From assembly GCF_024158035.1 (NCBI RefSeq), contig NZ_JAMZEK010000003.1:1-64000 (forward strand): 64,000 nt of DNA, read 5' to 3'. Shown piece by piece: positions 32,290 to 41,377 of this stretch. The first letter of the stretch is position 1. Each line of letters begins with the position of its first letter. The position numbers were made by a program, and so were the translations under genes. Source of the stretch: Dyella lutea. Lineage in GTDB: Bacteria > Pseudomonadota > Gammaproteobacteria > Xanthomonadales > Rhodanobacteraceae. Below the pieces are notes generated by a model. The model was not told the origin of the DNA and ran no database searches. It was given only the letters and a program-made list of their open reading frames with translations.

Positions 32290-33057
32290 ATGCGCATCGA
32301 GTTCCCCCACGCGGCCCGCGAAGACATCCCATGGGAGGCCCCTGTCCTCACGGTCGGCAGCGCGCCTGACAATACGGTTGTACTGGGCGCGCACCAGGCC
32401 GCGCCTCATCACCTGGAATTGCGCAGGGACGAGCGCGGCTGCCTGCTGCACGTCCTGCCAGGGGCCAGCCGCATCTATCTCAACGCCCGACCGGTGCGTG
32501 AACGGGCGATGCTTCGTGCTGGCGACGTGCTCAGTGTGGGCGACTGCCGGATGCTGATCCGGGAAAACGGCGATCCGGCCTCGCGCGAACCGCTGCGCGT
32601 TCCCGAGTCCAGCCGCTGTCCGGTCGCCTTGCGCGCCGTCGCGGGGCCGTTGTCCGGACGTGTTTTACCCCTGCGCAATCGCCTGGAACTGGGGCCGATG
32701 TCGGTTCCACCCCTGGAGTTGCCCCAGGGGGAGTCCGCCGCGGTCAGCCTGTCTTGGGCCGATGGCATGCTGCGACTCCAGTTGGAGCAGCGCTCGGCGC
32801 GCTACCCGCTGCGCGTCAACGGGGTCGAGACGACTGGGCTCGCACTTCAGCCCGGCGACCAGCTCGGACTGGCGACGCACCGCTTCGTCGTCGATGCCCC
32901 GGGGATGCAGCCCGAGCCTGAATTGCCCTTGGCGGGCGGGCCTCGCGAGCTCCTGCCGGAAGAACAGGCCGGCCCGCGCGGCGAGGTCTGGTGGCTGATC
33001 GTCACGGCTGCGGTGCTCGCGCTCGGTATCGCTCTGGTGCTGTTGGTCCGCCTGTAA
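32290..33057 (+). CDS. Membrane-anchored protein with tandem degenerate FHA domains
   Basis: A 255-aa protein. Residues 15-95 are FHA-like ([20 protein letters not shown], then [11 protein letters not shown] and [19 protein letters not shown]). Residues 110-215 look like a second FHA-type beta sandwich ([20 protein letters not shown] then [20 protein letters not shown]). In the first unit the usual GR and SxxH phosphothreonine-binding residues read GS and APHH, so phosphopeptide recognition may be lost. A single transmembrane helix occupies residues 234-255 with almost nothing beyond, making it a tail-anchored cytoplasmic protein. It is 67 bases ahead of serC. Confidence 0.78.
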   Translation: MRIEFPHAAREDIPWEAPVLTVGSAPDNTVVLGAHQAAPHHLELRRDERGCLLHVLPGASRIYLNARPVRERAMLRAGDVLSVGDCRMLIRENGDPASREPLRVPESSRCPVALRAVAGPLSGRVLPLRNRLELGPMSVPPLELPQGESAAVSLSWADGMLRLQLEQRSARYPLRVNGVETTGLALQPGDQLGLATHRFVVDAPGMQPEPELPLAGGPRELLPEEQAGPRGEVWWLIVTAAVLALGIALVLLVRL

Positions 33058-33124
33058 CCCGTGCATTGACGCCAGCTTGTTGCGCCGCGCCATAATGCGG
33101 TGGTCCATCGGGAGAGAGCGGTCA

Positions 33125-34210
33125 GTGAGCAAGGTGTGGAATTTCAGCGCGGGGCCCGCGGCGTTGCCGCGCGAAGTGCTCGAGCAGGCGCAGCGCGAGC
33201 TGCTGGACTGGAACGGTTCGGGCATGTCGGTGATGGAGCAATCCCATCGCGGCAAGCGCTTCATTGCCCTGGCTGCGGAGGCCGAGGCCGACCTGCGCGG
33301 GTTGATGGCTGTCCCCGACGACTATGCCGTGCTTTTCATGCAGGGCGGAGCGACCCAGCACTTCGCGCAGATTCCGATGAACCTGGCCGGCCCGGACGAT
33401 CGAGCCGACTACGTGGTCACCGGCCACTGGGGCGAGAAGGCCGTGCGCGAGGCGATGCCCTATGTGACGGTGAACATCGCCGCTACCGGTGCGGGCGACG
33501 ATTTCCGCAGCCTGCCGTCGCGGGAAACTTGGCGGCTCGACCCGCGAGCGGCCTATGTGCACTACACGCCGAACGAGACCATCCATGGCGTCGAGTTCAC
33601 CGATGTGCCGGAGGTGGGCGAGGTGCCGCTGGTGGCGGACATGTCCTCGAACATCCTCTCGGCACCGCTCGACGTCTCGCGCTTCGGCCTGATCTATGCC
33701 GGCGCGCAGAAGAACATCGGGCCGTCGGGTCTGGTAGTGGTGATCGTGCGCCGCGACCTGCTGGCGCGGCCGGGCCGGCCGATGGCCAAGATCCTGCGCT
33801 ATGCCGAGCATGCGGCGCAGGACTCGATGCTCAACACGCCCAACACCTGGGGCTGGTATCTGGCCGGGCTCACCTTCAAGTGGCTCAAGGCGCGGGGCGG
33901 TGTCGCCGAGATGGCCGAACAGAACCGGGCCAAGGCCGGCCTGCTTTACCAGGCGATCGATGGCTCGGGCGGCTTCTACGCCAACCCGATCGATCCGGCC
34001 GCCCGCTCGCGCATGAACGTGCCGTTCACCCTGCACGACAGCGCGCTGGACGCCGAATTCCTCAAGGAGTCGGAGGCCGCGGGGCTGATCGCGCTGAAGG
34101 GCCACAAGGCGGTCGGCGGCATGCGCGCCTCGCTGTACAACGCGGTGCCGCTGGAGGCGGTACGGGCGCTGGTTTCCTTCATGAGCGACTTCGCCGATCG
34201 TCACGGATGA
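33125..34210 (+). CDS. serC: Phosphoserine aminotransferase
   Basis: Converts 3-phosphohydroxypyruvate to phosphoserine, and serves pyridoxal phosphate synthesis. A 361-aa class V PLP enzyme with [20 protein letters not shown] at the N-terminus, [14 protein letters not shown] binding phosphate, and the PLP lysine Lys196 in [12 protein letters not shown]. Start is GTG at 33125 since the family begins [11 protein letters not shown]; the open frame upstream is not homologous. It heads the run serC-pheA-aroA, the common gammaproteobacterial order for serine, phenylalanine and chorismate synthesis. Confidence 0.96.
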   Translation: MSKVWNFSAGPAALPREVLEQAQRELLDWNGSGMSVMEQSHRGKRFIALAAEAEADLRGLMAVPDDYAVLFMQGGATQHFAQIPMNLAGPDDRADYVVTGHWGEKAVREAMPYVTVNIAATGAGDDFRSLPSRETWRLDPRAAYVHYTPNETIHGVEFTDVPEVGEVPLVADMSSNILSAPLDVSRFGLIYAGAQKNIGPSGLVVVIVRRDLLARPGRPMAKILRYAEHAAQDSMLNTPNTWGWYLAGLTFKWLKARGGVAEMAEQNRAKAGLLYQAIDGSGGFYANPIDPAARSRMNVPFTLHDSALDAEFLKESEAAGLIALKGHKAVGGMRASLYNAVPLEAVRALVSFMSDFADRHG

Positions 34211-34288
34211 AACCAAGGCGCTCCGGCGCACTTTCAGGCACCATGGCGGTCCCGATGTTTGGACGTCTATCCATCCAGGTTGTGTTGC

Positions 34289-35377
34289 ATGGCTGATTCG
34301 AAGAACCCGCTGAGCGAGGTGCGCGAGCGCATCGACAGCATCGACCGACAGATTCAGGAACTGATCGCCGAGCGTGCCGAGCGCGCCCGCGAGGTGGCCA
34401 GGGTGAAGGGCGAAGGCCTGTCGGCAATCGACTACTACCGCCCCGAACGCGAGGCGCACGTCCTGCGCATGGTGGTGGACCGCAACAACGGGCCGCTATC
34501 GGACACCGAGATGGTGCGGCTGTTCCGCGAGATCATGTCCTCCTGCCTGGCGCAGGAGGACCCGCTGAAGATCGGCTTCCTCGGTCCCGAGGGCACCTTC
34601 AGCGAGCAGGCCGTGCGCAAGCACTTCGGCCATGCCGCGTATGCGCTGCCGCTGGGCAGCATCGAGGAGGTGTTTCAGGAGGTGGCTGCCGGTCACGCCG
34701 ATTTCGGCGTGGTGCCGGTGGAGAACTCGGGGCAGGGCATGATCCAGGTCACCCTGGATATGTTCCTCACCTCCGAGGCGACGATCTGCGGCGAAGTGGA
34801 GCTGCGCGTGCACCAGTGCCTGCACTCGCTCGGCGGCAGTCTGGCCGACGTCCGTCATGTCTATGCGCATGCGCAGTCGCTGCAGCAGTGCAAGACCTGG
34901 TTGCGGCTGAACCTGCCGGGCGTGGAGTGCACCGCGGTCAGCAGCAATGCCGAAGCCGCAAGAATGGCGCGTGCCGACGATCAGGCGGCGGCCATCGCCG
35001 GCGAGAGTGCCGGCAAGATCTACGGGTTGAAGACCGTCGCCAAGGCGATCGAGGACCGGGCCGACAACACCACGCGCTTTCTGGTGATTGGCCGCTCGCT
35101 GTTTCCGCCCTCGGGCAACGACCGCACTTCGCTGCTGGTCACGGTGAACGACAAGCCGGGTGCCTTGTACGACGTGTTGAGTCCGTTCGCCAAGCATGGT
35201 GTGAGCCTCAACCGCATTGAGTCGCGCCCGGCCCATACCGGCAAGTGGCAGTACGCGTTCTTCATCGACGTGTCCGGCCATATCGACGAGGGCAACCTGA
35301 AGGTGGCCGTGGCGGAGATCCGCCCGAGTGTGGCCAGCCTGCGGGTGCTCGGTTCCTACCCGGTCGCCCTGCCATGA
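34289..35377 (+). CDS. pheA: Bifunctional chorismate mutase / prephenate dehydratase (P-protein)
   Basis: Converts chorismate to phenylpyruvate. A 362-aa P-protein: chorismate mutase helices in residues 1-90 (LSEVRERIDSIDRQIQELIA, then RAREVARVKGEG), prephenate dehydratase from about 95 to 275 (IGFLGPEGTFSEQAVRKHFG), and a C-terminal ACT domain with the phenylalanine-binding ESRP motif (NRIESRPAHTGKWQYAFFID). Start ATG at 34289 is 78 bases after serC. The stop overlaps the aroA start by four bases (ATGA), so translation is coupled. Feedback inhibition by phenylalanine is expected from the ACT domain. Confidence 0.97.
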   Translation: MADSKNPLSEVRERIDSIDRQIQELIAERAERAREVARVKGEGLSAIDYYRPEREAHVLRMVVDRNNGPLSDTEMVRLFREIMSSCLAQEDPLKIGFLGPEGTFSEQAVRKHFGHAAYALPLGSIEEVFQEVAAGHADFGVVPVENSGQGMIQVTLDMFLTSEATICGEVELRVHQCLHSLGGSLADVRHVYAHAQSLQQCKTWLRLNLPGVECTAVSSNAEAARMARADDQAAAIAGESAGKIYGLKTVAKAIEDRADNTTRFLVIGRSLFPPSGNDRTSLLVTVNDKPGALYDVLSPFAKHGVSLNRIESRPAHTGKWQYAFFIDVSGHIDEGNLKVAVAEIRPSVASLRVLGSYPVALP

Positions 35378-36690
35378 GCGGGGGCCAGCGTGTGGACTGG
35401 ACCAGCCGCCCGGCCGGTCCGCTGAACGGTGTCGTGCGCGTGCCCGGCGACAAGTCGGTGTCGCACCGCGCGATGATGCTCGGCGCCCTGGCCGAGGGCG
35501 TATCGCATATCCATGGCTTCCTCGAAGGCGAGGACACCCGCGCCACGGCCGCGGTGATGCAGCGGCTCGGCGTGCGCATCGACGCGCTGGCCGACGGCGA
35601 GCGGGTGGTGCATGGCGTGGGCCTGCACGGTCTGCGTGCCGCTACCGCTGTGCTGGACTGCGGCAACGCCGGAACCGGCATGCGCCTGCTCACCGGCTTG
35701 CTGGCCGGCCAGGCCTTCGACAGCACCCTGGTCGGCGACGAATCGCTCTCCAGGCGGCCGATGCGCCGGGTCACCGATCCGCTGGCGAAGATGGGGGCCC
35801 GGATCGACAGCCAGGACGGGCTGCCGCCGCTGCATGTGCATGGTGGCCAGGCGCTACGCGGCATCCGCTACACCTTGCCGGTGGCCAGCGCACAGGTGAA
35901 GTCGGCGCTGCTGCTGGCCGGCCTGTATGCCGAAGGCGAGACCGAGGTGATCGAGCCGCACCCGACCCGCGACTACACCGAGCGCATGCTCGCGGCGTTC
36001 GGCTGGCCGATCGAGTTCTCGCCGGGCCGTGCGAAGTTGACGGGTGGTCATGCCCTGCGCGCCACCGACGTGCGCGTGCCGGCCGATTTCTCCTCGGCGG
36101 CGTTCTTCCTGGTTGCCGGCAGTATCGTGCCCGGCGCCGAGTTGCGGCTGCCGGCGGTGGGCCTGAACCCGCGGCGCACCGGCCTGCTGCAGGCGCTGCG
36201 CCTGATGGGCGCCGACATCCGCGTCGAGAACGAGAGCGAGAGCGGTGGCGAGCCGGTCGGTGACCTGGTCGTGCGTCACGCGCCGCTGCACGGCATCGAT
36301 CTGCCCGAGGCGCTGGTGCCGGACATGATCGATGAATTTCCCGCGCTGTTCGTGGCGGCCGCCGCGGCCGAGGGCACGACCGTGGTCCGCGGCGCCGCCG
36401 AGCTGCGGGTCAAGGAGTCCGATCGCCTGGCCAGCATGGCGGCCGGCCTGCAGGCGCTGGGTGTGCGGATCGACGAGCGGCCGGACGGCGCCACCATCCA
36501 CGGCGGCCCGATCGGTGGCGGCAGTATCGACAGTCACGGCGACCACCGCATCGCGATGAGTTTCGCGGTCGCCGGCCTGATCGCCAGTGGCCCGATCCGC
36601 ATCGGTGACTGCGCCAACGTGGCCACCTCGTTTCCCGGTTTCATGGATCTGGCCAATGGCTGCGGCTTCGACCTTGGCGTGGCCCCGTAG
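35374..36690 (+). CDS. aroA: 3-phosphoshikimate 1-carboxyvinyltransferase (EPSP synthase)
   Basis: Catalyses the sixth shikimate step, joining PEP and shikimate-3-phosphate. The 438-aa protein has VPGDKSVSHRAMMLGALAEG near residue 24, GNAGTGMRLLTGLLAG, the RVKESDRLASMAAGLQALG motif and HGDHRIAMSFAVAG. ATG at 35374 overlaps pheA. The PEP-binding region reads GNAGTGMR, the class II type pattern with Ala after the Asn, seen in glyphosate-tolerant enzymes, but tolerance cannot be predicted from this alone. The stop codon TAG lies inside an inverted-repeat element at 36687. Confidence 0.97.
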   Translation: MSGGQRVDWTSRPAGPLNGVVRVPGDKSVSHRAMMLGALAEGVSHIHGFLEGEDTRATAAVMQRLGVRIDALADGERVVHGVGLHGLRAATAVLDCGNAGTGMRLLTGLLAGQAFDSTLVGDESLSRRPMRRVTDPLAKMGARIDSQDGLPPLHVHGGQALRGIRYTLPVASAQVKSALLLAGLYAEGETEVIEPHPTRDYTERMLAAFGWPIEFSPGRAKLTGGHALRATDVRVPADFSSAAFFLVAGSIVPGAELRLPAVGLNPRRTGLLQALRLMGADIRVENESESGGEPVGDLVVRHAPLHGIDLPEALVPDMIDEFPALFVAAAAAEGTTVVRGAAELRVKESDRLASMAAGLQALGVRIDERPDGATIHGGPIGGGSIDSHGDHRIAMSFAVAGLIASGPIRIGDCANVATSFPGFMDLANGCGFDLGVAP

Positions 36691-36748
36691 GAGCGCACCC
36701 TGTGCGCGACAACGTGACAAAAGCATCGCGTACAGGGTGCGCTCCTAC
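36687..36748. repeat. REP-like inverted repeat after aroA
   Basis: Arms GTAGGAGCGCACCCTGT (36687-36703) and ACAGGGTGCGCTCCTAC (36732-36748) are perfect 17-bp complements around a 28-base centre. This GTAGGAGCGCACCC type is a known dispersed extragenic palindrome in Pseudomonas and Xanthomonadales (family knowledge). The left arm contains the aroA TAG stop codon. It could also act as terminator or mRNA stabiliser between aroA and kdsB. Confidence 0.88.
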
Positions 36749-36799
36749 ACACGGGCGCGGCCTGCGGGTTAGGCTTGCGGGCCCGTGATCGAGGTCGCC

Positions 36800-37570
36800 A
36801 TGTCCTGTCCTGATTTCATCGTCGCCATTCCGGCCCGCTACGGCTCCACCCGCCTGCCGGCCAAGCCGTTGCGCGCCATCGCCGGCGTGCCGATGGTGGT
36901 GCGTGTGGCGCAGCGCGCCCTGCAGGCCGGGGCCCACCAGGTGGTGGTGGCCGTGGATGACGAGCGCATTGCCTCGGCGCTGCAGGGGCTTGGTGTGGAG
37001 GTGTGCATGACCCGCGCCGACCATGCCTCGGGAAGCGACCGGTTGGCCGAGTGTGCCGAGCGTTGCGGCTGGAGCGACGACGCCATCGTGGTGAATCTGC
37101 AGGGCGACGAACCGTTCGCGCCAGCGGCCGGTATCCGGGAGGTGGCGCGGGCCTTGGCGGAGGACGAGGCGCCGGTGGCTACACTGGCCACGCCGATCGT
37201 CGAGCCGCACGAGCTGTTCGACCCCAACGTGGTGAAGCTGGTGCGCGACGCGCGCGGGCGCGCCCTGTATTTCAGTCGGGCACCGTTGCCTTGGGCGCGC
37301 GACGCCTTCGCGGCGAGTCGGGACGCCCTGCCTGCCGACGTGCCGTTCCTTCGCCATATCGGCATCTATGCCTATCGCGCGAGTTTCCTGCACGCGTACA
37401 CAGGCTTCTCCCGCACGCCGCTCGAACAGGCCGAGTCATTGGAGCAGTTGCGTGTGCTCGAACACGGCCATGCGATCGCGGTACGCCTGACGCCCGAGCC
37501 GTTCCCGCCCGGGATCGATACCGAGGCCGATCTGGAGCGCGCCGAGCGCTGGCTGGCGGGGCAGGCGTGA
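36800..37570 (+). CDS. kdsB: 3-deoxy-manno-octulosonate cytidylyltransferase
   Basis: Activates KDO with CTP for lipopolysaccharide core synthesis. The 256-aa enzyme carries [20 protein letters not shown] at the N-terminus, [25 protein letters not shown], and [10 protein letters not shown] followed by [16 protein letters not shown] at 36800 ([11 protein letters not shown]) is preferred over GTG at 36785. Its TGA overlaps the GTG start of the phosphatase gene that follows. Together with uvrC and pgsA they form a compact plus-strand series. Confidence 0.96.
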   Translation: MSCPDFIVAIPARYGSTRLPAKPLRAIAGVPMVVRVAQRALQAGAHQVVVAVDDERIASALQGLGVEVCMTRADHASGSDRLAECAERCGWSDDAIVVNLQGDEPFAPAAGIREVARALAEDEAPVATLATPIVEPHELFDPNVVKLVRDARGRALYFSRAPLPWARDAFAASRDALPADVPFLRHIGIYAYRASFLHAYTGFSRTPLEQAESLEQLRVLEHGHAIAVRLTPEPFPPGIDTEADLERAERWLAGQA

Positions 37571-38037
37571 GCGGCGACCGTGGCGGCCTGCTGATCGTCT
37601 GCCTCGGCAATATCTGCCGCTCGCCGGTGGTCGCCGAGGTGGTGCGCCATCGGTTTGCCGCGGCCGGTCAAACGTTGGTGGTCGAATCCTGCGGTACCGG
37701 CGGCTGGCATGTGGGGCACCGCGCCGACGCGCGCATGCGCGAGGCGGCGCACGAAGCAGGCTACGACCTGTCCGGCCACCGCGCGCGGCAGATCGAGGCG
37801 GTCGACTTCCAGCGCTTCGACCGTGTGCTGGGGATGGACCTGGCCAACCTGCGCGACCTCGCCGCGCGCTGCCCACCAGCGTTGCGCGACAAGCTGGGCC
37901 TGTTCCTGCCCACCGCCGGGGTCGAGGGTGTGGTCGAGGTGCCCGATCCCTACTACGGCGGGCCGGAAGACTTCCGCTACGTGGTCTCGCTGGCCGAGCG
38001 CGGCGCTGACGGCCTGTTGGCCCGGCTGGGCGGCTGA
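37567..38037 (+). CDS. Low molecular weight protein-tyrosine phosphatase
   Basis: A 156-aa cytoplasmic phosphatase. The P-loop CX5RS is CLGNICRS at residues 12-19 (nucleophile Cys12, Arg18) and the general-acid aspartate lies in the [10 protein letters not shown] loop near the C-terminus. Such enzymes reverse tyrosine phosphorylation, often of BY-kinases controlling exopolysaccharide export; no kinase gene is close. Start GTG at 37567 overlaps the kdsB stop (GTGA), so the two are coupled; co-occurrence of kdsB and this phosphatase is common in Xanthomonadales. Confidence 0.93.
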   Translation: MSGDRGGLLIVCLGNICRSPVVAEVVRHRFAAAGQTLVVESCGTGGWHVGHRADARMREAAHEAGYDLSGHRARQIEAVDFQRFDRVLGMDLANLRDLAARCPPALRDKLGLFLPTAGVEGVVEVPDPYYGGPEDFRYVVSLAERGADGLLARLGG

Positions 38038-38091
38038 TACGCTGGTGCCGGGCGGCGGCAATTCACCCGCCTGCCGCTACAATCCCGTCCC

Positions 38092-39918
38092 ATGTCTCCC
38101 GCTTCCGAGCCGGCCTTCGACGGCAAGGCCTTCGTCCGCACCCTTTCCACTTCGCCCGGCGTCTATCGCTATTTCGACGCGGATGGCGAGCTGCTCTACG
38201 TCGGCAAGGCGGCCAACCTGAAGAAGCGGGTCGGCAGCTATTTCCTCAAGCCGCGGATGGAGCCGCGGATCGCCTCGATGATCTCGCAGATCGCCCGTTG
38301 CGAGACCACGGTGACCCGTACCGCGGGCGAGGCGCTGCTGCTGGAATCGCAGCTGATCAAGTCGCTCAAGCCGCGCTACAACATCATGTTGCGCGACGAC
38401 AAGAGTTACCCGTACGTCTACCTGTCGGGTAGCGAGGACTACCCGCGGCTGGCCTTCCATCGTGGCGCGCGCAACCTGCCGGGGCGCTTCTTCGGGCCGT
38501 ATCCCAGCGCGTTCGCTGTGCGCGAGAGCCTCAGCCTGATGCAGAAGCTGTTCCAGGTACGGCAGTGCGAGGACAGCTATTTCCGCAATCGGTCGCGACC
38601 CTGCCTGCAGCACCAGATCGGCCGCTGCACGGCGCCGTGCGTCGGGCTGATCAGTGTCGAGGACTATCGCACCGACGTGCGTCATGCCGAGATGTTCCTC
38701 GAGGGCCGCTCCAGCGCGGTGATCGACGAGCTTGCCGCGTCGATGGAGCAGGCCAGCGCCGCGCTCGACTTCGAGCGCGCGGCGACTCTGCGCGACCAGG
38801 TGGCTGCACTGCGCAAGCTGCAGGCCCAGCATCACGTGCACGGCGCCAGTGCGGACATGGACGTGATCGCCTGCCGCATCGAGTCCGGTCTGGCCTGCGT
38901 CAGCGTGCTGTTCTTCCGCAATGGCATCAGCCTCGGCACGCGCGACTTCTTCCCGCGCCTGCCGCTGGATGCCGAGCCCGGCGACCTGCTGGCGCAGTTC
39001 GTGGCGCAGTACTACCTGGACCGTCCGGTGCCGCGCGAGTTGATTGTCGGCGAGGAAATGCCCGACCAGGAGGTGCTGGCCGAGGTGCTGGCCGAACAGA
39101 GCGGGCATGCGGTGGAGATCAAGCATCGCGTGCGCGGCGACCGCGCCCAGTTCCTGCAGCTGGCCCAACGCAACGCACAGGCTTCGTTGACCCAGCGGCT
39201 GGCCAGCCGGCAGACCCTGGGCACGCGCTTCGACGACCTGCAGAAACTGCTGGAACTGGCCGAACCGCCGAAGCGCATCGAGTGCTTCGACATCAGCCAC
39301 ACGCGTGGCGAGTTGACCGTGGCGTCGTGCGTGGTGTTCGGGCCGGAGGGGCCGGACAAGTCGCATTACCGCCGTTTCAACATCACCGGGATCACTCCGG
39401 GCGACGACTACGCCGCCATGCACCAGGCGCTGACCCGGCGCTTCCGCAAGGTGGCCGAGGGCGAGGGGGCGAAACCGGACGTGCTGCTGATCGACGGCGG
39501 TGGCGGGCAGGTGGCGCAGGCGCTGGACGTGCTGCACGAGTTGGGCGTCGCCGGGATCACCGTGGTCGGCGTGGCCAAGGGGCCGGGCCGGCGCGCGGGC
39601 GAGGAAACCCTGGTGCTGGCCGACCAGGGGCGGGAAATCCATCCGGGTGCGGCTTCGCCGGCGTTGCATCTGGTCGCCGCCGTGCGCGACGAGGCCCATC
39701 GCTTTGCCATCAGCGGTCACCGCAAGCGGCGCGAGAAGGCGCGCGAGCGCAGTGTCCTGGAGGACGTGCCGGGGGTGGGCGCGCGTCGACGCAGTGCGTT
39801 GCTCAAGGCCTTCGGCGGGCTCGCCGGCGTCGAGGCCGCCGGTGTCGAGGAATTGATGCGGATCAAGGGTATCGATCGAGGCCTGGCCGAGCGCATCTAC
39901 GCGGCCATGCATCCCTGA
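38092..39918 (+). CDS. uvrC: UvrABC system protein C
   Basis: Excinuclease subunit making both incisions in nucleotide excision repair. A 608-aa protein with the GIY-YIG nuclease at residues 18-95 (GVYRYFDADGELLYVGKAAN), the UVR helix pair near 205-235 (VIDELAASMEQASAALDFER), the RNase H-like C-terminal nuclease starting at IECFDISHTRGELTVASCVV and a helix-hairpin-helix pair at the end (EDVPGVGARRRSALLKAFGG). Length and order are normal. It is immediately upstream of pgsA, the standard gammaproteobacterial pairing. Confidence 0.97.
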   Translation: MSPASEPAFDGKAFVRTLSTSPGVYRYFDADGELLYVGKAANLKKRVGSYFLKPRMEPRIASMISQIARCETTVTRTAGEALLLESQLIKSLKPRYNIMLRDDKSYPYVYLSGSEDYPRLAFHRGARNLPGRFFGPYPSAFAVRESLSLMQKLFQVRQCEDSYFRNRSRPCLQHQIGRCTAPCVGLISVEDYRTDVRHAEMFLEGRSSAVIDELAASMEQASAALDFERAATLRDQVAALRKLQAQHHVHGASADMDVIACRIESGLACVSVLFFRNGISLGTRDFFPRLPLDAEPGDLLAQFVAQYYLDRPVPRELIVGEEMPDQEVLAEVLAEQSGHAVEIKHRVRGDRAQFLQLAQRNAQASLTQRLASRQTLGTRFDDLQKLLELAEPPKRIECFDISHTRGELTVASCVVFGPEGPDKSHYRRFNITGITPGDDYAAMHQALTRRFRKVAEGEGAKPDVLLIDGGGGQVAQALDVLHELGVAGITVVGVAKGPGRRAGEETLVLADQGREIHPGAASPALHLVAAVRDEAHRFAISGHRKRREKARERSVLEDVPGVGARRRSALLKAFGGLAGVEAAGVEELMRIKGIDRGLAERIYAAMHP

Positions 39919-39994
39919 GCATCGATCGGCCGGGCGCCGCCACCCGGCAACGTGCGACACTTGACGAAGCTACATCCGAGGAACCGAGTACCTG

Positions 39995-40636
39995 ATGCGT
40001 ATCAACTTGCCCACCTGGCTCACCCTGTTCCGTGTCGCGCTGTTGCCGGTGATGGTGGTTGCGTTTTACCTGCCGTTCCGTGGCCACAACATCGTGGCGG
40101 CGGTCGTGTTCCTGCTCGCGGCAGTGACCGACTGGCTGGACGGTTACCTGGCGCGCCGCCTGAACATGACTTCCGCCTTCGGCGCCTTCCTCGACCCGGT
40201 GGCGGACAAGCTGATGGTGGCGATCACGCTGTTCCTGCTGGTGGAGTCGCATCATCGCGTGGTGGAATCGCACTACGGTGCGGCGGTCCCCAACCACGAC
40301 TGGTTCGGCGTGGTGATGGCGGTGACCGCGGCGATCATCGTCGGGCGCGAGATCAGCATCTCCGCGCTGCGCGAGTGGATGGCCGAGATCGGCATGCGCG
40401 CGGCGGTGAAGGTGGCCTTCATCGGCAAGCTCAAGACGGTAATGCAGATGGTCGCGCTCACCGTGCTGATCGTGCAGCACGACGCCGAGACGTTGCGCCT
40501 GTACCACGTGGGCGAATTCCTGCTGGTGGCCGCAGGCGTGCTCACCATCTGGTCGGGCCTGTACTACGTGCGCGCCGCCTGGCCGGCGCTGAGCGGCGAC
40601 CTGTCGCGCCCACCGTCGTCCGGCGACGATTCGTGA
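39995..40636 (+). CDS. pgsA: CDP-diacylglycerol--glycerol-3-phosphate 3-phosphatidyltransferase
   Basis: Makes phosphatidylglycerolphosphate in the inner membrane, committing CDP-diacylglycerol to acidic phospholipids. The CDP-alcohol phosphotransferase motif DGX2ARX8GX3DX3D is present: the segment TDWLDGYLARRLNMTSAFGA followed by FLDPVADKL. The 213-aa chain has about five hydrophobic helices. The ATG at 39995 follows GAGGAACC. It ends the long serC-to-pgsA plus-strand run; a promoter for the following tRNA begins within 20 bases of its stop. Confidence 0.96.
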   Translation: MRINLPTWLTLFRVALLPVMVVAFYLPFRGHNIVAAVVFLLAAVTDWLDGYLARRLNMTSAFGAFLDPVADKLMVAITLFLLVESHHRVVESHYGAAVPNHDWFGVVMAVTAAIIVGREISISALREWMAEIGMRAAVKVAFIGKLKTVMQMVALTVLIVQHDAETLRLYHVGEFLLVAAGVLTIWSGLYYVRAAWPALSGDLSRPPSSGDDS

Positions 40637-40646
40637 AGAAGAGGGG

Positions 40647-40674
40647 TTGACGGGTCGCGATCTCACGCTAGAAT
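40647..40674 (+). promoter_or_regulatory. Promoter of the first tRNA-Gly gene
   Basis: TTGACG (40647-40652) and TAGAAT (40669-40674) are separated by 16 bases, with a GC-rich discriminator GCGCGA, typical of stable RNA promoters. Transcription would begin about 7 bases before the tRNA. Confidence 0.8.
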
Positions 40675-40687
40675 GCGCGACTCCGAT

Positions 40688-40763
<76 letters not shown>

Positions 40764-40775
40764 GATTGCATCGTG

Positions 40776-40803
40776 CGAAGCCCCGGTCCCGACCGGGGCT
40801 TCG
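40776..40803 (+). terminator. Terminator after first tRNA-Gly
   Basis: Perfect 13-bp stem CGAAGCCCCGGTC and GACCGGGGCTTCG with a 2-base centre; lacks a strong T run, so termination may be partial. Confidence 0.6.
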
Positions 40804-40895
40804 CCGTTTCCGGACCTGGCGGATGGAAGCGACGGTGTCCGCCGGGATGTGGCGAACGCCGTAAAGAAACCTCTTCCCATCTGTCATCCTTCTGC

Positions 40896-40901
40896 TATCA
40901 T
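40896..40901 (+). promoter_or_regulatory. Extended -10 of the second tRNA-Gly gene
   Basis: TATCAT preceded by TGC (TGN extended -10 form), 13 bases before the tRNA; the -35 region is poor. Suggests the second copy has its own promoter. Confidence 0.45.
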
Positions 40902-40914
40902 TTCGGGCTCAGAC

Positions 40915-40990
<76 letters not shown>

Positions 40991-40997
40991 TCTTCGG

Positions 40998-41030
40998 CAA
41001 AACCTCGGGCTTCCGGGGTTTTGTTTTTTT
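40998..41030 (+). terminator. Hairpin with T run between tRNA-Gly and tRNA-Cys
   Basis: CAAAACCTCGG and CCGGGGTTTTG pair around GCTT with one mismatch, followed by seven T. It may terminate or process the Gly transcript. Confidence 0.75.
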
Positions 41031-41038
41031 GAAGCGAT

Positions 41039-41112
41039 GGCCTGGTGGCAGAGTGGTCATGCAGCGGACTGCAAATCCGCGTACGCCGGTTCGATTCCGA
41101 CCCAGGCCTCCA
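41039..41112 (+). tRNA. tRNA-Cys (GCA)
   Basis: 74 bases; acceptor GGCCTGG pairs with CCAGGCC, anticodon GCA at 41071-41073 in a CTGCAAA loop, T-loop TTCGATTC, CCA encoded at the end. Confidence 0.97.
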
Positions 41113-41145
41113 TCGTTTTTTCGGGACGATCCGCTGTCCCGCCGG

Positions 41146-41168
41146 GCCCGCCCAGTGCGGGCTTTTTT
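41146..41168 (+). terminator. Terminator after tRNA-Cys
   Basis: GCCCGC and GCGGGC stem, 5-base loop, then TTTTTT: a standard intrinsic terminator. Confidence 0.88.
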
Positions 41169-41252
41169 GTGCCCGGCCATCAAGCCGGGCCGGCCGGAAT
41201 CCGCATGCTACGATCCGGCCGCATCGCGCGCCGTCGCGATGCCAGCCTCCGG

Positions 41253-41336
41253 GCCCGGATGGCGAAACTGGTATACGCAAGGGACTTAAAATCCCTCGGC
41301 CGAAAGGCCATGCGGGTTCGATCCCCGCTCCGGGCA
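41253..41336 (+). tRNA. tRNA-Leu (UAA), 3' CCA not encoded
   Basis: 84 bases with a long variable arm as expected for Leu. Acceptor GCCCGGA pairs with TCCGGGC, anticodon TAA at 41287-41289 in loop CTTAAAA, T-loop TTCGATCC. The 3' sequence after the discriminator A is CAC rather than CCA, so the CCA must be added by the nucleotidyltransferase, unlike the three neighbouring tRNAs. Confidence 0.93.
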
Positions 41337-41377
41337 CACCTCATTCGGCGAGCTTTTCCCGGTCGTGCCGCCGACCG

